DNA of 64,000 bases. Source: Pseudomonas monsensis (GTDB lineage Bacteria > Pseudomonadota > Gammaproteobacteria > Pseudomonadales > Pseudomonadaceae). Numbering within the stretch: position 1 is the stretch's first letter; each line of letters starts with the position of its first letter. The stretch is from positions 2,979,501 to 3,043,500 of the forward strand of contig NZ_CP077087.1 in NCBI RefSeq assembly GCF_014268495.2, in the 5' to 3' direction. The notes below the pieces were generated by a model. That model was not told where the DNA came from and did no database searches. It saw only the letters and a list, made by a program, of their open reading frames with translations. This document shows positions 7,818 through 16,015 of the stretch, in pieces. Position numbers and translations under genes: made by a program.

Positions 7818-8915
7818 GTGCCTTCCTATATCAGTGATAATATTTTTTTTCTGATCAAGAATAAGCAGTTGGTGCTATGGGACTATCAAGCACACAAGCA
7901 ATATTCCATCGCTCCGCAGTATCTTTGTCGGTTGCTGCATCTGAGTCAGAATCCAGACGAAGAGCCGGATTCACAAGACGCAATCGACCAGGAATTGCTG
8001 GCGGCGGACGTACTGTCAGAGACTGAATTTCCCGCGATGGAATGGGGCTGGGATGATCTATCCCGCATCTTTCACGTTGGCACCAGCAAGATCGACTATG
8101 CGGCGCGACCCGAAAGCGTCCATGAATGGGCAATGGCCTATCAATCGGCGTGTGAAGAAGCCTTCACTGTTCCGGTGCCGAAGTTAAGGCATGAAGTTCA
8201 GGATAAGGATGAAAGGCGACGTATTGCTTTAACACGACCGGAAACTACTCAGCATCATGACTTGCATAGCACGTTGTTAAAACGACGCAGCGTCAGGGAG
8301 TTCCTTCCTGTGGCGGTCACGAAGCAACAGGTAGCATCAATACTTTATTATTCGCTGGCGTATCTTCCTTTTCGCGCTCTTGAAACTAGTCTGCTGTGTC
8401 CCGATGAACTACGGCATCGCAGAACTAGCCCTTCAGGCGGCGGACTTAATGCGATTGAAGGATATGTTTATATCAGGAATGTCGCGCAGATCCCGCCTGG
8501 GTTTTATTACTACAACCCTGTCGAGCACCAGTTGGAAGCCATAAGTAACGATCTCGATTTCAGTTTGGGTCAGGCACTCAACGGGCAATTCTTTGCGCAA
8601 GATATTCCGTTCGGTATTTTCCTGACGTGCCAGTTTGACCGGCTTTGGTGGAAGTATCCGCACTCGAGAGCCTACCGCGTCGCGCTGTTGGATGCCGGCC
8701 ATATCTCCCAGACCGTGCAGCTTGTTTCAACTGCGCTGGGTCTCGGGACTTGGGTCTCTGCCGCTATTGATGAATCGTGTCTGGAGCCATTGTTGGGCGA
8801 TCTCCACTCGTCAGCGCCCTTGTTGTTTGTCGGGGCCGGTGTCAGCACCGGCCGGGACATGCCGGCGGCTTTGGAAGCGCTGCATGCCAGCGAGGGAGCG
8901 CGGGAAGATGATTGA
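7818..8915 (+). CDS. SagB-type flavin dehydrogenase (nitroreductase fold)
   Basis: 365 residues. Residues about 1-140 form the N-terminal domain typical of SagB/ThcOx proteins, which contacts peptide substrates; WGWDDLSRIFHVGTSKID (76-93) is its signature-like motif. Residues about 150-350 are an FMN nitroreductase domain with RRSVREF (156-162), SPSGGGLNAIEGYV (204-217) and DAGHISQTVQLVSTALGLG (292-310). Family members oxidise azolines to azoles or do related dehydrogenations on peptides, usually beside a YcaO cyclase; none is seen here. Start: the ATG at 7752 lies upstream of a terminator. The GTG at 7818 follows it and has AAGGA 8 bases ahead. It overlaps the diiron oxygenase by 8 bases. 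The substrate is unknown; the adjacent peptide is the obvious candidate. Confidence 0.8.
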   Translation: MPSYISDNIFFLIKNKQLVLWDYQAHKQYSIAPQYLCRLLHLSQNPDEEPDSQDAIDQELLAADVLSETEFPAMEWGWDDLSRIFHVGTSKIDYAARPESVHEWAMAYQSACEEAFTVPVPKLRHEVQDKDERRRIALTRPETTQHHDLHSTLLKRRSVREFLPVAVTKQQVASILYYSLAYLPFRALETSLLCPDELRHRRTSPSGGGLNAIEGYVYIRNVAQIPPGFYYYNPVEHQLEAISNDLDFSLGQALNGQFFAQDIPFGIFLTCQFDRLWWKYPHSRAYRVALLDAGHISQTVQLVSTALGLGTWVSAAIDESCLEPLLGDLHSSAPLLFVGAGVSTGRDMPAALEALHASEGAREDD

Positions 8916-9867
8916 GGAAATGAGTTCGATCGACACCGATGCGCTGCAAGTCTTTTCAGACTGGAACGACGCCGCCACCGTGCGGACGCGGCCTAACGCC
9001 TATGACCTGTCCGGCTGGACGCAGGGGGGCGAACAGGACAAGGACTGGTTTGTGCCGGCGGCAACTCCCTGGCTCGCCGACGAGGCGGTTCATTGCCATG
9101 GCGACGCCGTGAGGCAGGCGATATTGGCCAGGTATCTGGTGATGTTCCTCGACTACACGACTGAACTGGAGACGCGCATTGTCAATCGCGCGATCACAAC
9201 CATTGCGCATGATCGGATTGGCTTGGGTTTGTCTCCGGCGCTGAAACTCACAGGCCTCAAGTTATATGCCGACGAGGCCTACCATGCGGTGATGTCGGCG
9301 GAGGTCGCCAATCAAGTCAGCGCTATTTATGGAATTGCCAATCGGGAAGTTGCCTCAGAGCGCGTCCGGAATATCCGGGCGCTGGTGAACACGGTTGAGC
9401 CTGTCCATACCGAGTTGGCCTGGTTCGTTGTTGGATTTGTTTCTGAAACGGTGATTACCAAGGAATTTCTGAAGATCTCCAAGGCAACCGTTTATGCCCC
9501 CGTCTACCGGATGCTGCGTGACCACCTTGAGGACGAACTCAAGCACTCACTTTATTTTTCGCACCTTTTTACAATTGTTTGGCTGGGCGCTTCCGACGCT
9601 CAGAAAACCTTCATGTCGGGTTTTATCGTTCAAGCCATTTACGAGTTTTTCAGGCTGCATGAAACCTGGTTGTTCGAGAACTTGAAGTGTGTGGGCGTTG
9701 ATGCCACCAGTGCGTGGCTTATCCATGAAAGGCAACAAGGCCATGCGCCTCATCGTGCCAGGGCCCGAGCCGGGTGCACCGCAACGATAACGGCGATGAA
9801 ACGCAGTGGTTTTTTCAAAGACCCCATGAACGTGAAGCGCTTTGCCGAGGCAGGGCTTATCGAATGA
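8908..9867 (+). CDS. AurF-like non-heme diiron oxygenase
   Basis: 319 residues, predicted all-helical ferritin-like fold. All seven metal ligands of the AurF (p-aminobenzoate N-oxygenase) family can be placed: Glu88 (ELETR), Glu123 and His126 (DEAYH), Glu180 (VSET), and His206, Glu210 and His213 (HLEDELKH). The spacing closely follows AurF. Members use O2 to N-oxygenate arylamines, hydroxylate carbons or cleave substrates, so the chemistry cannot be read off. GGGAG precedes the ATG, which sits in ATGATTGA, so translation is coupled to the dehydrogenase. The C-terminus (about 278-319) is basic and Cys/His-containing. Role: probably the second oxidation step in the same pathway, on the peptide or on a fragment of it. 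Confidence 0.82.
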   Translation: MIEEMSSIDTDALQVFSDWNDAATVRTRPNAYDLSGWTQGGEQDKDWFVPAATPWLADEAVHCHGDAVRQAILARYLVMFLDYTTELETRIVNRAITTIAHDRIGLGLSPALKLTGLKLYADEAYHAVMSAEVANQVSAIYGIANREVASERVRNIRALVNTVEPVHTELAWFVVGFVSETVITKEFLKISKATVYAPVYRMLRDHLEDELKHSLYFSHLFTIVWLGASDAQKTFMSGFIVQAIYEFFRLHETWLFENLKCVGVDATSAWLIHERQQGHAPHRARARAGCTATITAMKRSGFFKDPMNVKRFAEAGLIE

Positions 9868-9886
9868 CAGCCAAAGGGAGAATACG

Positions 9887-11101
9887 GTGAACGTTAAGCT
9901 CAAATCGCCTTCGAAGGCCTCTGCACTTTTCTTGCTGTCGGTCATGGTTGTACTCGGCGTGTTCCCGCTCGATGTATTACTTCCGTCTTATCCGGCGTTG
10001 GCGGATGCGTTCGGGATGCAAGTCAATGAGGTCACATTCTTTGTGGCGACCTTTGCGGTCGGGTTCTCCCTCTCTCAAATCGTGGTAGGGCCGCTGTCCG
10101 ACAAATATGGTCGACCTGTAATGCTCAAGCTTGGGTTGGTGGTGTCGCTGCTGGGGATTACGGGTTGCCTGCTCTCCAGCACTCAAGTGCAGTTTGCCTT
10201 GGCGCGAGTGGTGCAGGGGGTAGGGTGCGGATGCTTTGTGCTGGCTCAAGCGATTGTTCAGGATGTTTTCACGGCTGAAGATCGACAGCGGATTCGTATT
10301 TACATGCTGTCGTTAAGCGGACTGTGTATTTCGTTCTCGCCGTTGTTTGGGACCTATTTGCAGTACACCCTGAATTGGCAAGGGAGTTTCTACGTGTTTG
10401 CTGGCCTGGCGGTGATCTTGTTGGGGCAAACGTTGTGGTTTTTCCCCAAATTGCAGGATCAGTCGCTGACGTCGCAATCGCAAAAGCTGGAAATATTGAA
10501 GCGTTATGCGGATATCTTCAGCTTTAAACCTTTCGTGTATTCGTGGATGACATCGGCAATGGCGTTTTCTTGCCATTTTGGCTTCATTGCGATTTCTCCA
10601 ATCATCTTCCTCGAAACGCTGCGGGTGTCCTCGTTGACTTATTCATGGGTGCTTCTGGCCTATGGAGGCGCCTATGTGGTGGGCGGGTTATTGGCCACGC
10701 GGTTATCCAAAACACTGACGATCGACACGCAAATCAAGCTGGGCTTGGCGATCTCGGGGCTGTCCGGTCTGATTATGGTGGGGTTGATTCAGTTCCAGCT
10801 CTCCATCGCCACGGTGGCCATACCGATGATCATCTGCACCGTAGGCACCACGCTGGTCAGACCCGCTGCGGCGTCCAGGGCCATGGAGATGTTCAGCGAA
10901 AAGGCGGGGGCCTCGTCGGCGGCGGGCGGCACTCTGATGTTTGTCACGGCTGGGGTCGTCAGCGTGCTGCTCGCCGTCGCACCCTTTCCTCCGCAGGAGA
11001 GCCTGGCCGCCTTCATCTTGATCGCAACGGTACTCGGCTATGGCTTCAACAAATGGGGAGTGGCTGAGGGGGCGGCGCTTGAGAGCGTCCCGGCCAAGTG
11101 A
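9887..11101 (+). CDS. MFS exporter, Bcr/CflA type (12 TM)
   Basis: 404 residues with 12 predicted membrane helices. The motif-A loop GPLSDKYGRPVML follows helix 2, and LARVVQGVGCGCF in helix 4 resembles the Bcr/CflA drug-export signature. LDVLLPSYPALADAFG in the first loop is also typical of this subfamily. The GTG start has AGGGAG 6 bases ahead; the earlier in-frame ATG at 9842 lies inside the preceding gene and lacks an RBS. It is the last gene of the peptide operon, 19 bases after the oxygenase. In context it most likely exports the pathway product or protects the producer. No terminator is visible after it. Confidence 0.85.
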   Translation: MNVKLKSPSKASALFLLSVMVVLGVFPLDVLLPSYPALADAFGMQVNEVTFFVATFAVGFSLSQIVVGPLSDKYGRPVMLKLGLVVSLLGITGCLLSSTQVQFALARVVQGVGCGCFVLAQAIVQDVFTAEDRQRIRIYMLSLSGLCISFSPLFGTYLQYTLNWQGSFYVFAGLAVILLGQTLWFFPKLQDQSLTSQSQKLEILKRYADIFSFKPFVYSWMTSAMAFSCHFGFIAISPIIFLETLRVSSLTYSWVLLAYGGAYVVGGLLATRLSKTLTIDTQIKLGLAISGLSGLIMVGLIQFQLSIATVAIPMIICTVGTTLVRPAAASRAMEMFSEKAGASSAAGGTLMFVTAGVVSVLLAVAPFPPQESLAAFILIATVLGYGFNKWGVAEGAALESVPAK

Positions 11102-11465
11102 GCGTTAGGCTGGCGGGGCTGGGTTGCGGGGGGAGGGTGAGCCTTCTTGCCAGGTCCTTCGAGTAAGTTTGTTGCCGCTTATGGTAGTGCGTGTGGAAAA
11201 TCAGGGTCGGCATTGTCATGGCAATGATGGCTGCTGGCCGGTCTCGGTGTCTGGATTGATTCTTCTGGGATGAAGGGCAAAAGCTACCCTCACCCCAGCC
11301 CTCTCCCGGAGGGAGAGGGGGCTGACCGAGTTGTCTTGCGGGGTGCATCGACCTGGAAGATCTTGGTGGTTAAGGGTTTGGTGATTCTGGGACTTCGCGA
11401 GTGGAAGCGGCCCTCACTGATCTGGTCAAACGATCCTGGACACAGTTATAGGGTTTTATCCCTTT

Positions 11466-12266
11466 TCATGCCGCCAGGGCTTCCATGTCTACCGGAGTTC
11501 GGTAGCCGTTGTGACTGTGTAGCCTGATCCGATTGTAATAGTGGGTCAGGTAGCGCAGCACATCGCTACTGGCTTCATCTTCGTTTCGATAACCGACCTT
11601 GGGTATCCATTCAGATTTCAAACTGCCAAAGAAACGTTCCATCGGAGCGTTATCCCAGCAGTTTCCTCGTCGACTCATGCTTTGTTTTATTCGCATCTCC
11701 GACAGCGTTTCTCGGAACATTTTGCTGCTGTAATGACAACCCTGATCCGAATGGAACATCAAGTTTTCAGGGCGTCCTCGCGACTCGAAAGCCATCCTCA
11801 ACGCTTTACAGGTCAGAGCCGAATCGGGACTTCTGGATATCGCCCAACCGACGACGCGTCGGGCATGCAGGTCTAGTACCGCAGCCAGATAAACCCAGTA
11901 AGTACCGGCCCAAATGTAAGTCACATCGCCACACCACACTTGATTGGGCGCCTCAACGTTGAATTTACGCTCCAAATGATTGGGGGCGTATTGAGCCTCT
12001 GCGCCGCTAGGTTTGTAACGATGTCTGCGTCGTTGCTGGCTCTTCAATCCGATCTCGAGCATCAGGCTACGAGCCATGTAACGACCTACCGACTCCTTTT
12101 CGTTACACAACGCCTTTGACAGGCTGCGCGCGCCCATTGAACCGCGACTTTGCTTATGTAATTCAGCAGCCTTGATCTTGAGGCGCTCGCGCTCGGCATC
12201 CACTTTTGTCCGCTGTTTCAGACGCTCGTAATAACTGCTGCGGTTGATACCAAACACGCCACACAA
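11466..12266 (-). CDS. IS3-family transposase OrfB (DDE integrase core)
   Basis: 266 codons from the TTG opening this frame. It has the HTH_21-like region (NRSSYYERLKQRTK), then an rve integrase core: first Asp in WCGDVTYIW, second Asp in HSDQGCHYSS, catalytic Glu in NAPMERFFGSLKSE, with the usual D-D-35-E spacing. It is normally made as an OrfAB fusion: a -1 shift on the A6G run (plus-strand 12347-12353) joins OrfA to a frame reading GYGSLDVGFPRS and onward into OrfB. Independent initiation at the TTG is doubtful. Confidence 0.92.
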   Translation of the reverse strand: MCGVFGINRSSYYERLKQRTKVDAERERLKIKAAELHKQSRGSMGARSLSKALCNEKESVGRYMARSLMLEIGLKSQQRRRHRYKPSGAEAQYAPNHLERKFNVEAPNQVWCGDVTYIWAGTYWVYLAAVLDLHARRVVGWAISRSPDSALTCKALRMAFESRGRPENLMFHSDQGCHYSSKMFRETLSEMRIKQSMSRRGNCWDNAPMERFFGSLKSEWIPKVGYRNEDEASSDVLRYLTHYYNRIRLHSHNGYRTPVDMEALAA

Positions 12267-12307
12267 CTCGGATCTTGGATATTGCTCGCTTAATTCCTCG
12301 ACCAGCC

Positions 12308-12607
12308 TTACTGATCGAGGGAATCCGACATCAAGAGAGCCGTAGCCTTTTTTAAGATTTCCTTCTCTCGCTCAATCCGTCGGATTTTTGCTTCCAGTTC
12401 TTGGATGCGTTGTTGGTCAGGAGTCATGGCCTTGGACTTCTCAGGCGTCTTACCGTTGCGCTCAGCTCGCAACTGCTCAACCCAGCGACGCAGTGCTGTA
12501 GGTCCGACGCCCATTGCTTCGCAGGCTTCACTCACCGAATAGTCTTTATCCAAAACCAGGCAAGCCGCATCCCGTTTGAAATCTGTCGAAAAATATCGTC
12601 TAGTCAA
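12308..12607 (-). CDS. IS3-family transposase OrfA
   Basis: 99 residues. An N-terminal helix-turn-helix (RRYFSTDFKRDAACLVLDKDYSVSEACEAMGVGPTALRRW in two overlapping parts) binds the IS ends. A leucine-zipper-like C-terminus (IQELEAKIRRIEREKEILKK) mediates multimerisation. The start is TTG, with GAGG 6 bases upstream. The zipper ends at AAAAAAG, the slippery site for OrfAB. Confidence 0.9.
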   Translation of the reverse strand: MTRRYFSTDFKRDAACLVLDKDYSVSEACEAMGVGPTALRRWVEQLRAERNGKTPEKSKAMTPDQQRIQELEAKIRRIEREKEILKKATALLMSDSLDQ

Positions 12608-12882
12608 ATGCCACCTCTTCGCTGGGCGTAGATTACCGCCCTTTAAGGGTGTCCAGAATCATTAAGCCAGATCACACCCCAACCCTCTCCCGGAGGGAGA
12701 GGGGGCCGACTGAGTTGTCTTGCGGGGTTCATCGACCTGGAAGACCTTAGCGATTATGGCTTCAGGGAAGAACCTTCGATTCGGCTTTGTGAGCTTGGCA
12801 ATTGTGGATTCAATGAAAGGCTTTCAAGTCGGTGTAGCTCTCGAATATCCCCGAATCGGTTCCCTCTCCCTCTGGGAGAGGG

Positions 12883-13269
12883 CTAGGGTGAGGGGCTTTC
12901 CGTTCGGGACAACAAGGTCTCCAGCCTGGCCAACGGCGGTGCATCCTGGTTGCGGTCGAATACCTGGATGCCAATTTTGAGCAACCGCCCATTTTCGGCT
13001 GCGCTGATCAATTGCTCACACCGCAACAACAACCGTCCCTGATCGCAATCAACAGCCTTCATTCCCACCGGCAATCGCCCCTCCAACCGCAACTCCGCCA
13101 TCCGACTCTGCGCCGCAATCAGCGCCACCGACCGATCCCTTAAAACCCCGCTGCTCTGCGTCATCAATCCCGCCACGCGCACAGCCGCCGACATCGCCAC
13201 GGCAATAATCGCCAGCGCCACCAGCACTTCAATCAGGGTGAAACCCGCTTCTCGCGAACGCGCACGCAT
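12883..13269 (-). CDS. hxcV: T2SS minor pseudopilin GspI/HxcV
   Basis: 128 residues. The prepilin leader MRARSREAG|FTLIEVLVALAII has the conserved Glu at position +5 and a hydrophobic helix. The body (AAQSRMAELRLEGRLP, CDQGRLLLRCEQ) fits GspI, part of the pilus tip with J and K. It is divergent from hxcT, as in P. aeruginosa. The last five residues (ESPSP) and the TAG stop are encoded by the GGGGCTTTC/CTAGGGTGAGGGG end of a MITE-like repeat, so the native 3' end has been replaced. Function is probably kept because the change is at the extreme C-terminus. Confidence 0.85.
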   Translation of the reverse strand: MRARSREAGFTLIEVLVALAIIAVAMSAAVRVAGLMTQSSGVLRDRSVALIAAQSRMAELRLEGRLPVGMKAVDCDQGRLLLRCEQLISAAENGRLLKIGIQVFDRNQDAPPLARLETLLSRTESPSP

Positions 13270-13416
13270 ACATGGCCCAAAGCCAAAACACAGCCCTCGA
13301 CGCTAACCCGCGTGCTTGACGGCTTGACGACGAAAACTCCCGAGGATTTTCAACATCCCTGACATATCTTCTTGCAACACTGCGCGTCGAATCGAATCAA
13401 GCCAGGGAATGTCGAG

Positions 13417-13875
13417 ATGGATATCGCACCTTTCAAATCGCTTCAGCAACCGATGCGCACGCCGCGTGGTCAGCAGGGTTTTACCCTGATCGAGATCATG
13501 GTAGTGGTGGTGATTCTGGGGATTCTCGCGGCGATGGTGGTGCCCAAGGTGCTCGATCGTCCCGATCAGGCGCGGGCCACGGCGGCGAAGCAGGACATTG
13601 GCGGGTTGATGCAGGCCCTGAAGCTGTATCGCCTCGACCATGGCACTTACCCGAGCATGAACCAGGGGCTGAAGGTGTTGGTGGAGCGGCCGGCGGATGC
13701 GAAGAACAGCAATTGGCGTTCGTACCTGGAACGCCTGCCGAACGATCCGTGGGGGCGGCCTTATCAGTACCTCAACCCCGGTGCCAATGGCGAGATCGAC
13801 ATCTTTTCCCTCGGCGCCGACGGTCAGCCTGACGGCGACGGCGTGAACGCCGACATCGGTTCGTGGCAGCTGTAA
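13417..13875 (+). CDS. hxcT: T2SS major pseudopilin GspG/HxcT
   Basis: 152 residues from the chosen ATG, which has AGGGA 8 bases upstream; two other in-frame ATGs (13372, 13453) lack such a site. The leader ends QQG|FTLIEIMVVVVILGILAAMVVPKVL. The GspG C-terminal domain follows: LKLYRLDHGTYPSMNQGLKVL, then NDPWGRPYQY and IDIFSLGADGQPDGDGVNADIGSW, the calcium-binding beta-loop diagnostic of major pseudopilins. The protein forms the pseudopilus shaft. First gene of the hxcT-X-Y-Z-Q-R-S operon; hxcX starts 8 bases after its stop. Confidence 0.93.
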   Translation: MDIAPFKSLQQPMRTPRGQQGFTLIEIMVVVVILGILAAMVVPKVLDRPDQARATAAKQDIGGLMQALKLYRLDHGTYPSMNQGLKVLVERPADAKNSNWRSYLERLPNDPWGRPYQYLNPGANGEIDIFSLGADGQPDGDGVNADIGSWQL

Positions 13876-13883
13876 GGCCGGCC

Positions 13884-14843
13884 ATGGACAGCCGTTCGCC
13901 GAACCGGGCGAAGCAACAAGGGATGGCGATTATCAGCGCGTTGCTGATCGCGGCCGTGGTGGCGGTGATTGCGGCGGGCATGCTGACCCGCCAAAGCGTT
14001 TCGACCCGTGCGCTGGAAGCGGACCAGCAGCGGGTGCAGGGCCGCTGGGTGGTGCAGGGCGGTCTGGAGATCAGCCGTCAGCGGTTGTGGGAGGCGCGCC
14101 AGCGTGATCCGCTGACCCGCCTCGATCAGCCGTGGGCACAGCGCCTCAGCGCCTCAGGTTTTGAAGGCCGGCTGGAAGACGAGCAGGGCAAGTTCAACCT
14201 GCGCAATCTGGTGGCCAATGAGCGTGTGGATGAGGCACAGGTCGAGGCGTTCGCGCGCCTGTGCGAGTTGATTGGTGTCAGCGCCGGGTTGAGCCAGCGC
14301 ATCAGTCAGCGGGTGATTGCCTCTTACCCGCGACTGTTGAATCCGCAGATCGCCGCGACCACCAAAACCGGCTTCGACAGTGGCCGGTTAACGTCGCCCA
14401 ACGCTTCGCGAAAACCCGAAAATCCAAAGCTGCCGATGCTGCGCAGCATCGAGGATCTGCGCGGTGTCGATGGCATCAATGACGCGCTGATCAGCAAACT
14501 CGCGCCGTACCTGACGGTGATTCCAGTGACGACTTGGGTCAACGGCAACACCGCTACCGCGCCAGTGCTGGCCGCGAATGTGCCGGGGTTGTCGCTGGAG
14601 CGGGCGCAGGCGTTGATCAATGAACGTGACGCCGGGCGCTGGTTCATCAATCGCGGTGATTTCGTCAACCGTTTGCGCATGCCGCAACTGGAGATCAGCA
14701 GCGTCAAGGTCGGCATCACCAGTGACTGGTTTCGCCTGCGCGGCGAGGCGCGGCGTGATCAGCGCCGGGTCAGCCTCGAAGCGTTATTGCATCGCTCGCA
14801 GGATCGCCTGCCGCAGGTGATCTGGTCGCGGGTGGGCGTATGA
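13884..14843 (+). CDS. hxcX: T2SS minor pseudopilin GspK/HxcX
   Basis: 319 residues. The leader ends KQQG|MAIISALLIAAVVAVIAAG and lacks Glu at +5, as is normal for GspK, the tip pseudopilin. A large helical insertion domain follows, with FEGRLEDEQGKFNLRNLV near residue 95 and a LRSIEDLRGVDGI motif. AAGG lies 6 bases before the ATG; the GTG 21 bases earlier overlaps hxcT and lacks an RBS. GspK caps the tip with GspI and GspJ; the window shows no gspJ (hxcW would lie further left). Its stop overlaps the start of hxcY. Confidence 0.9.
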   Translation: MDSRSPNRAKQQGMAIISALLIAAVVAVIAAGMLTRQSVSTRALEADQQRVQGRWVVQGGLEISRQRLWEARQRDPLTRLDQPWAQRLSASGFEGRLEDEQGKFNLRNLVANERVDEAQVEAFARLCELIGVSAGLSQRISQRVIASYPRLLNPQIAATTKTGFDSGRLTSPNASRKPENPKLPMLRSIEDLRGVDGINDALISKLAPYLTVIPVTTWVNGNTATAPVLAANVPGLSLERAQALINERDAGRWFINRGDFVNRLRMPQLEISSVKVGITSDWFRLRGEARRDQRRVSLEALLHRSQDRLPQVIWSRVGV

Positions 14844-16015
14844 GTCAGCTACGGATTGCCCTGGCGCCGTTGGCCGAACTTGAGCTGGACAGTCCGCTGT
14901 GCTGCGCGTGGCTGGATCGTCAGGGGCAGGTCAGTCGTGAGGAGTGCCTCAGCCTGAACCAGTTGAGCCAGTCGCCGAAACAGCCGCCGCTGGTGTGTTT
15001 TCTGCACCCCGCGGACAGTCTGCTGGCGAGCATCGACGTGCCGCCGCTGCCTGCGAACAAGACGGCGGCCGCGGTGCAATGCGCCGCGCAGGCGTTGATG
15101 CTCGGTGACGGCAACGCGATGCACATCGCTCACAGTCCCCGTGATGAAGCCGGGCAGGTGCAGATCGCCTGGGCGCCCCGCGAACGCTTGCTGCGCCTCG
15201 GGCAACTGCTCAAGCACAGCGGCCTTAACCTGCGCGGCGTGTACCCGGCGGCTTACAGTTTGCCGGTGTTGCCGGGCACGGTGGCCTGTCGCCTGGACGG
15301 TCATCTGTTGCTGCGCGACAGCGTGCAAACAGCGCGGGTGCAGCCGTTGTTCGATGAAGACCCGGGCGACGGGTTGCTGGCGTCCGGCAGTGCCTTGCAC
15401 TGGATTGGCGACGGTGCACCGCCCAACGCTGAACTGCCGATGGCCGAGGCCCAGCGCTGGACCGGGCCGTTGCCGGGCTGGGGCCTGCACGGCGCCGTGC
15501 AACAACAGAACACCGAGCATCGCGGCTGGGGCCGGGCATTGGCTTTGTTGGCATTGGCCGTGACGGTGTGGGTGGTCGGTTTGAACCTGTATGCCGCCCG
15601 CGAAGCCAGTCAGGGCCAGCAGTTGAAGGCGCACATGAATCAGCGGGTGAAACAGGCCTTCCCCGAGTTGCCGGTGATCCTCAATCCGTTGCAACAGGCC
15701 CGTCAGCAATGGGCGGCGCGGCAGAAGGGCGCGGCGGACGATCCGGCGCAAACCTTCAATCGGCTGGTGCTGCAGGCCGGCAGCGGTATGCCGTTCATGG
15801 CTGGCAGTGTCGAGCAACTGACGTTCGCCGAGGGCGCGTTGCAATTGCGCCTGCTCAGCGATGCGCGGCGCTCCGGTACCGACAAAGACTGGCAAAGCAC
15901 ACTCGCTCAGGCCGGCATCAGCGTCACCGCCGAGGATGACGGCTGGACGCTGCGCCCGGCAGGAGAATCCCCTTCAAGTAGCACCGACGACGACAGCGGA
16001 GCAGAAGATGAATAA
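14840..16015 (+). CDS. hxcY: T2SS inner-membrane platform protein GspL/HxcY
   Basis: 391 residues. The cytoplasmic part (1-225) resembles the actin-like ATPase-fold domain of GspL that recruits the GspE ATPase. A single membrane helix lies near residues 233-252 (ALALLALAVTVWVVGLNLYA), followed by a periplasmic ferredoxin-like domain that pairs with GspM. The ATG overlaps the hxcX stop by 4 bases, and the gene's own end overlaps hxcZ by 8. The C-terminal tail is acidic and Ser-rich. Sequence conservation in GspL is low, so context carries much of the call. Confidence 0.85.
   Translation: MSQLRIALAPLAELELDSPLCCAWLDRQGQVSREECLSLNQLSQSPKQPPLVCFLHPADSLLASIDVPPLPANKTAAAVQCAAQALMLGDGNAMHIAHSPRDEAGQVQIAWAPRERLLRLGQLLKHSGLNLRGVYPAAYSLPVLPGTVACRLDGHLLLRDSVQTARVQPLFDEDPGDGLLASGSALHWIGDGAPPNAELPMAEAQRWTGPLPGWGLHGAVQQQNTEHRGWGRALALLALAVTVWVVGLNLYAAREASQGQQLKAHMNQRVKQAFPELPVILNPLQQARQQWAARQKGAADDPAQTFNRLVLQAGSGMPFMAGSVEQLTFAEGALQLRLLSDARRSGTDKDWQSTLAQAGISVTAEDDGWTLRPAGESPSSSTDDDSGAEDE

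Larger units (their letters stand above)
11418..12674 (-). mobile_element. IS3-family insertion sequence, 1257 bp
   Basis: Imperfect terminal inverted repeats are visible: TGATCTGG...CTGGACAC at 11418-11443 and its complement at 12649-12674, 21 of 26 positions matching. The element begins TG and ends CA, as usual in the family. A 3-bp direct repeat, CAC, flanks it (11415-11417 and 12675-12677). Removing the element and one CAC restores CCCTCACCCC, the start of a MITE-like repeat. It encodes orfA and orfB on the minus strand with a programmed-frameshift signal between them, so the copy looks complete. Confidence 0.93.
11287..12895. repeat. MITE-like intergenic element cluster (locus A), split by an IS
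   Basis: Copies of a repeat beginning CCCTCACCC(C)AGCCCTCTCC with a CCGGAGGGAGAGG hairpin start at 11287 and around the IS junction (11412-12680). The inverted end, CCCTCTCCC...GGGTGAGGGG, closes at 12895. The interior holds ATCGACCTGGAAGA-type segments related to locus B at 41235. The right end runs into hxcV and supplies its stop codon. The IS3-family element sits inside the second copy. Confidence 0.7.
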
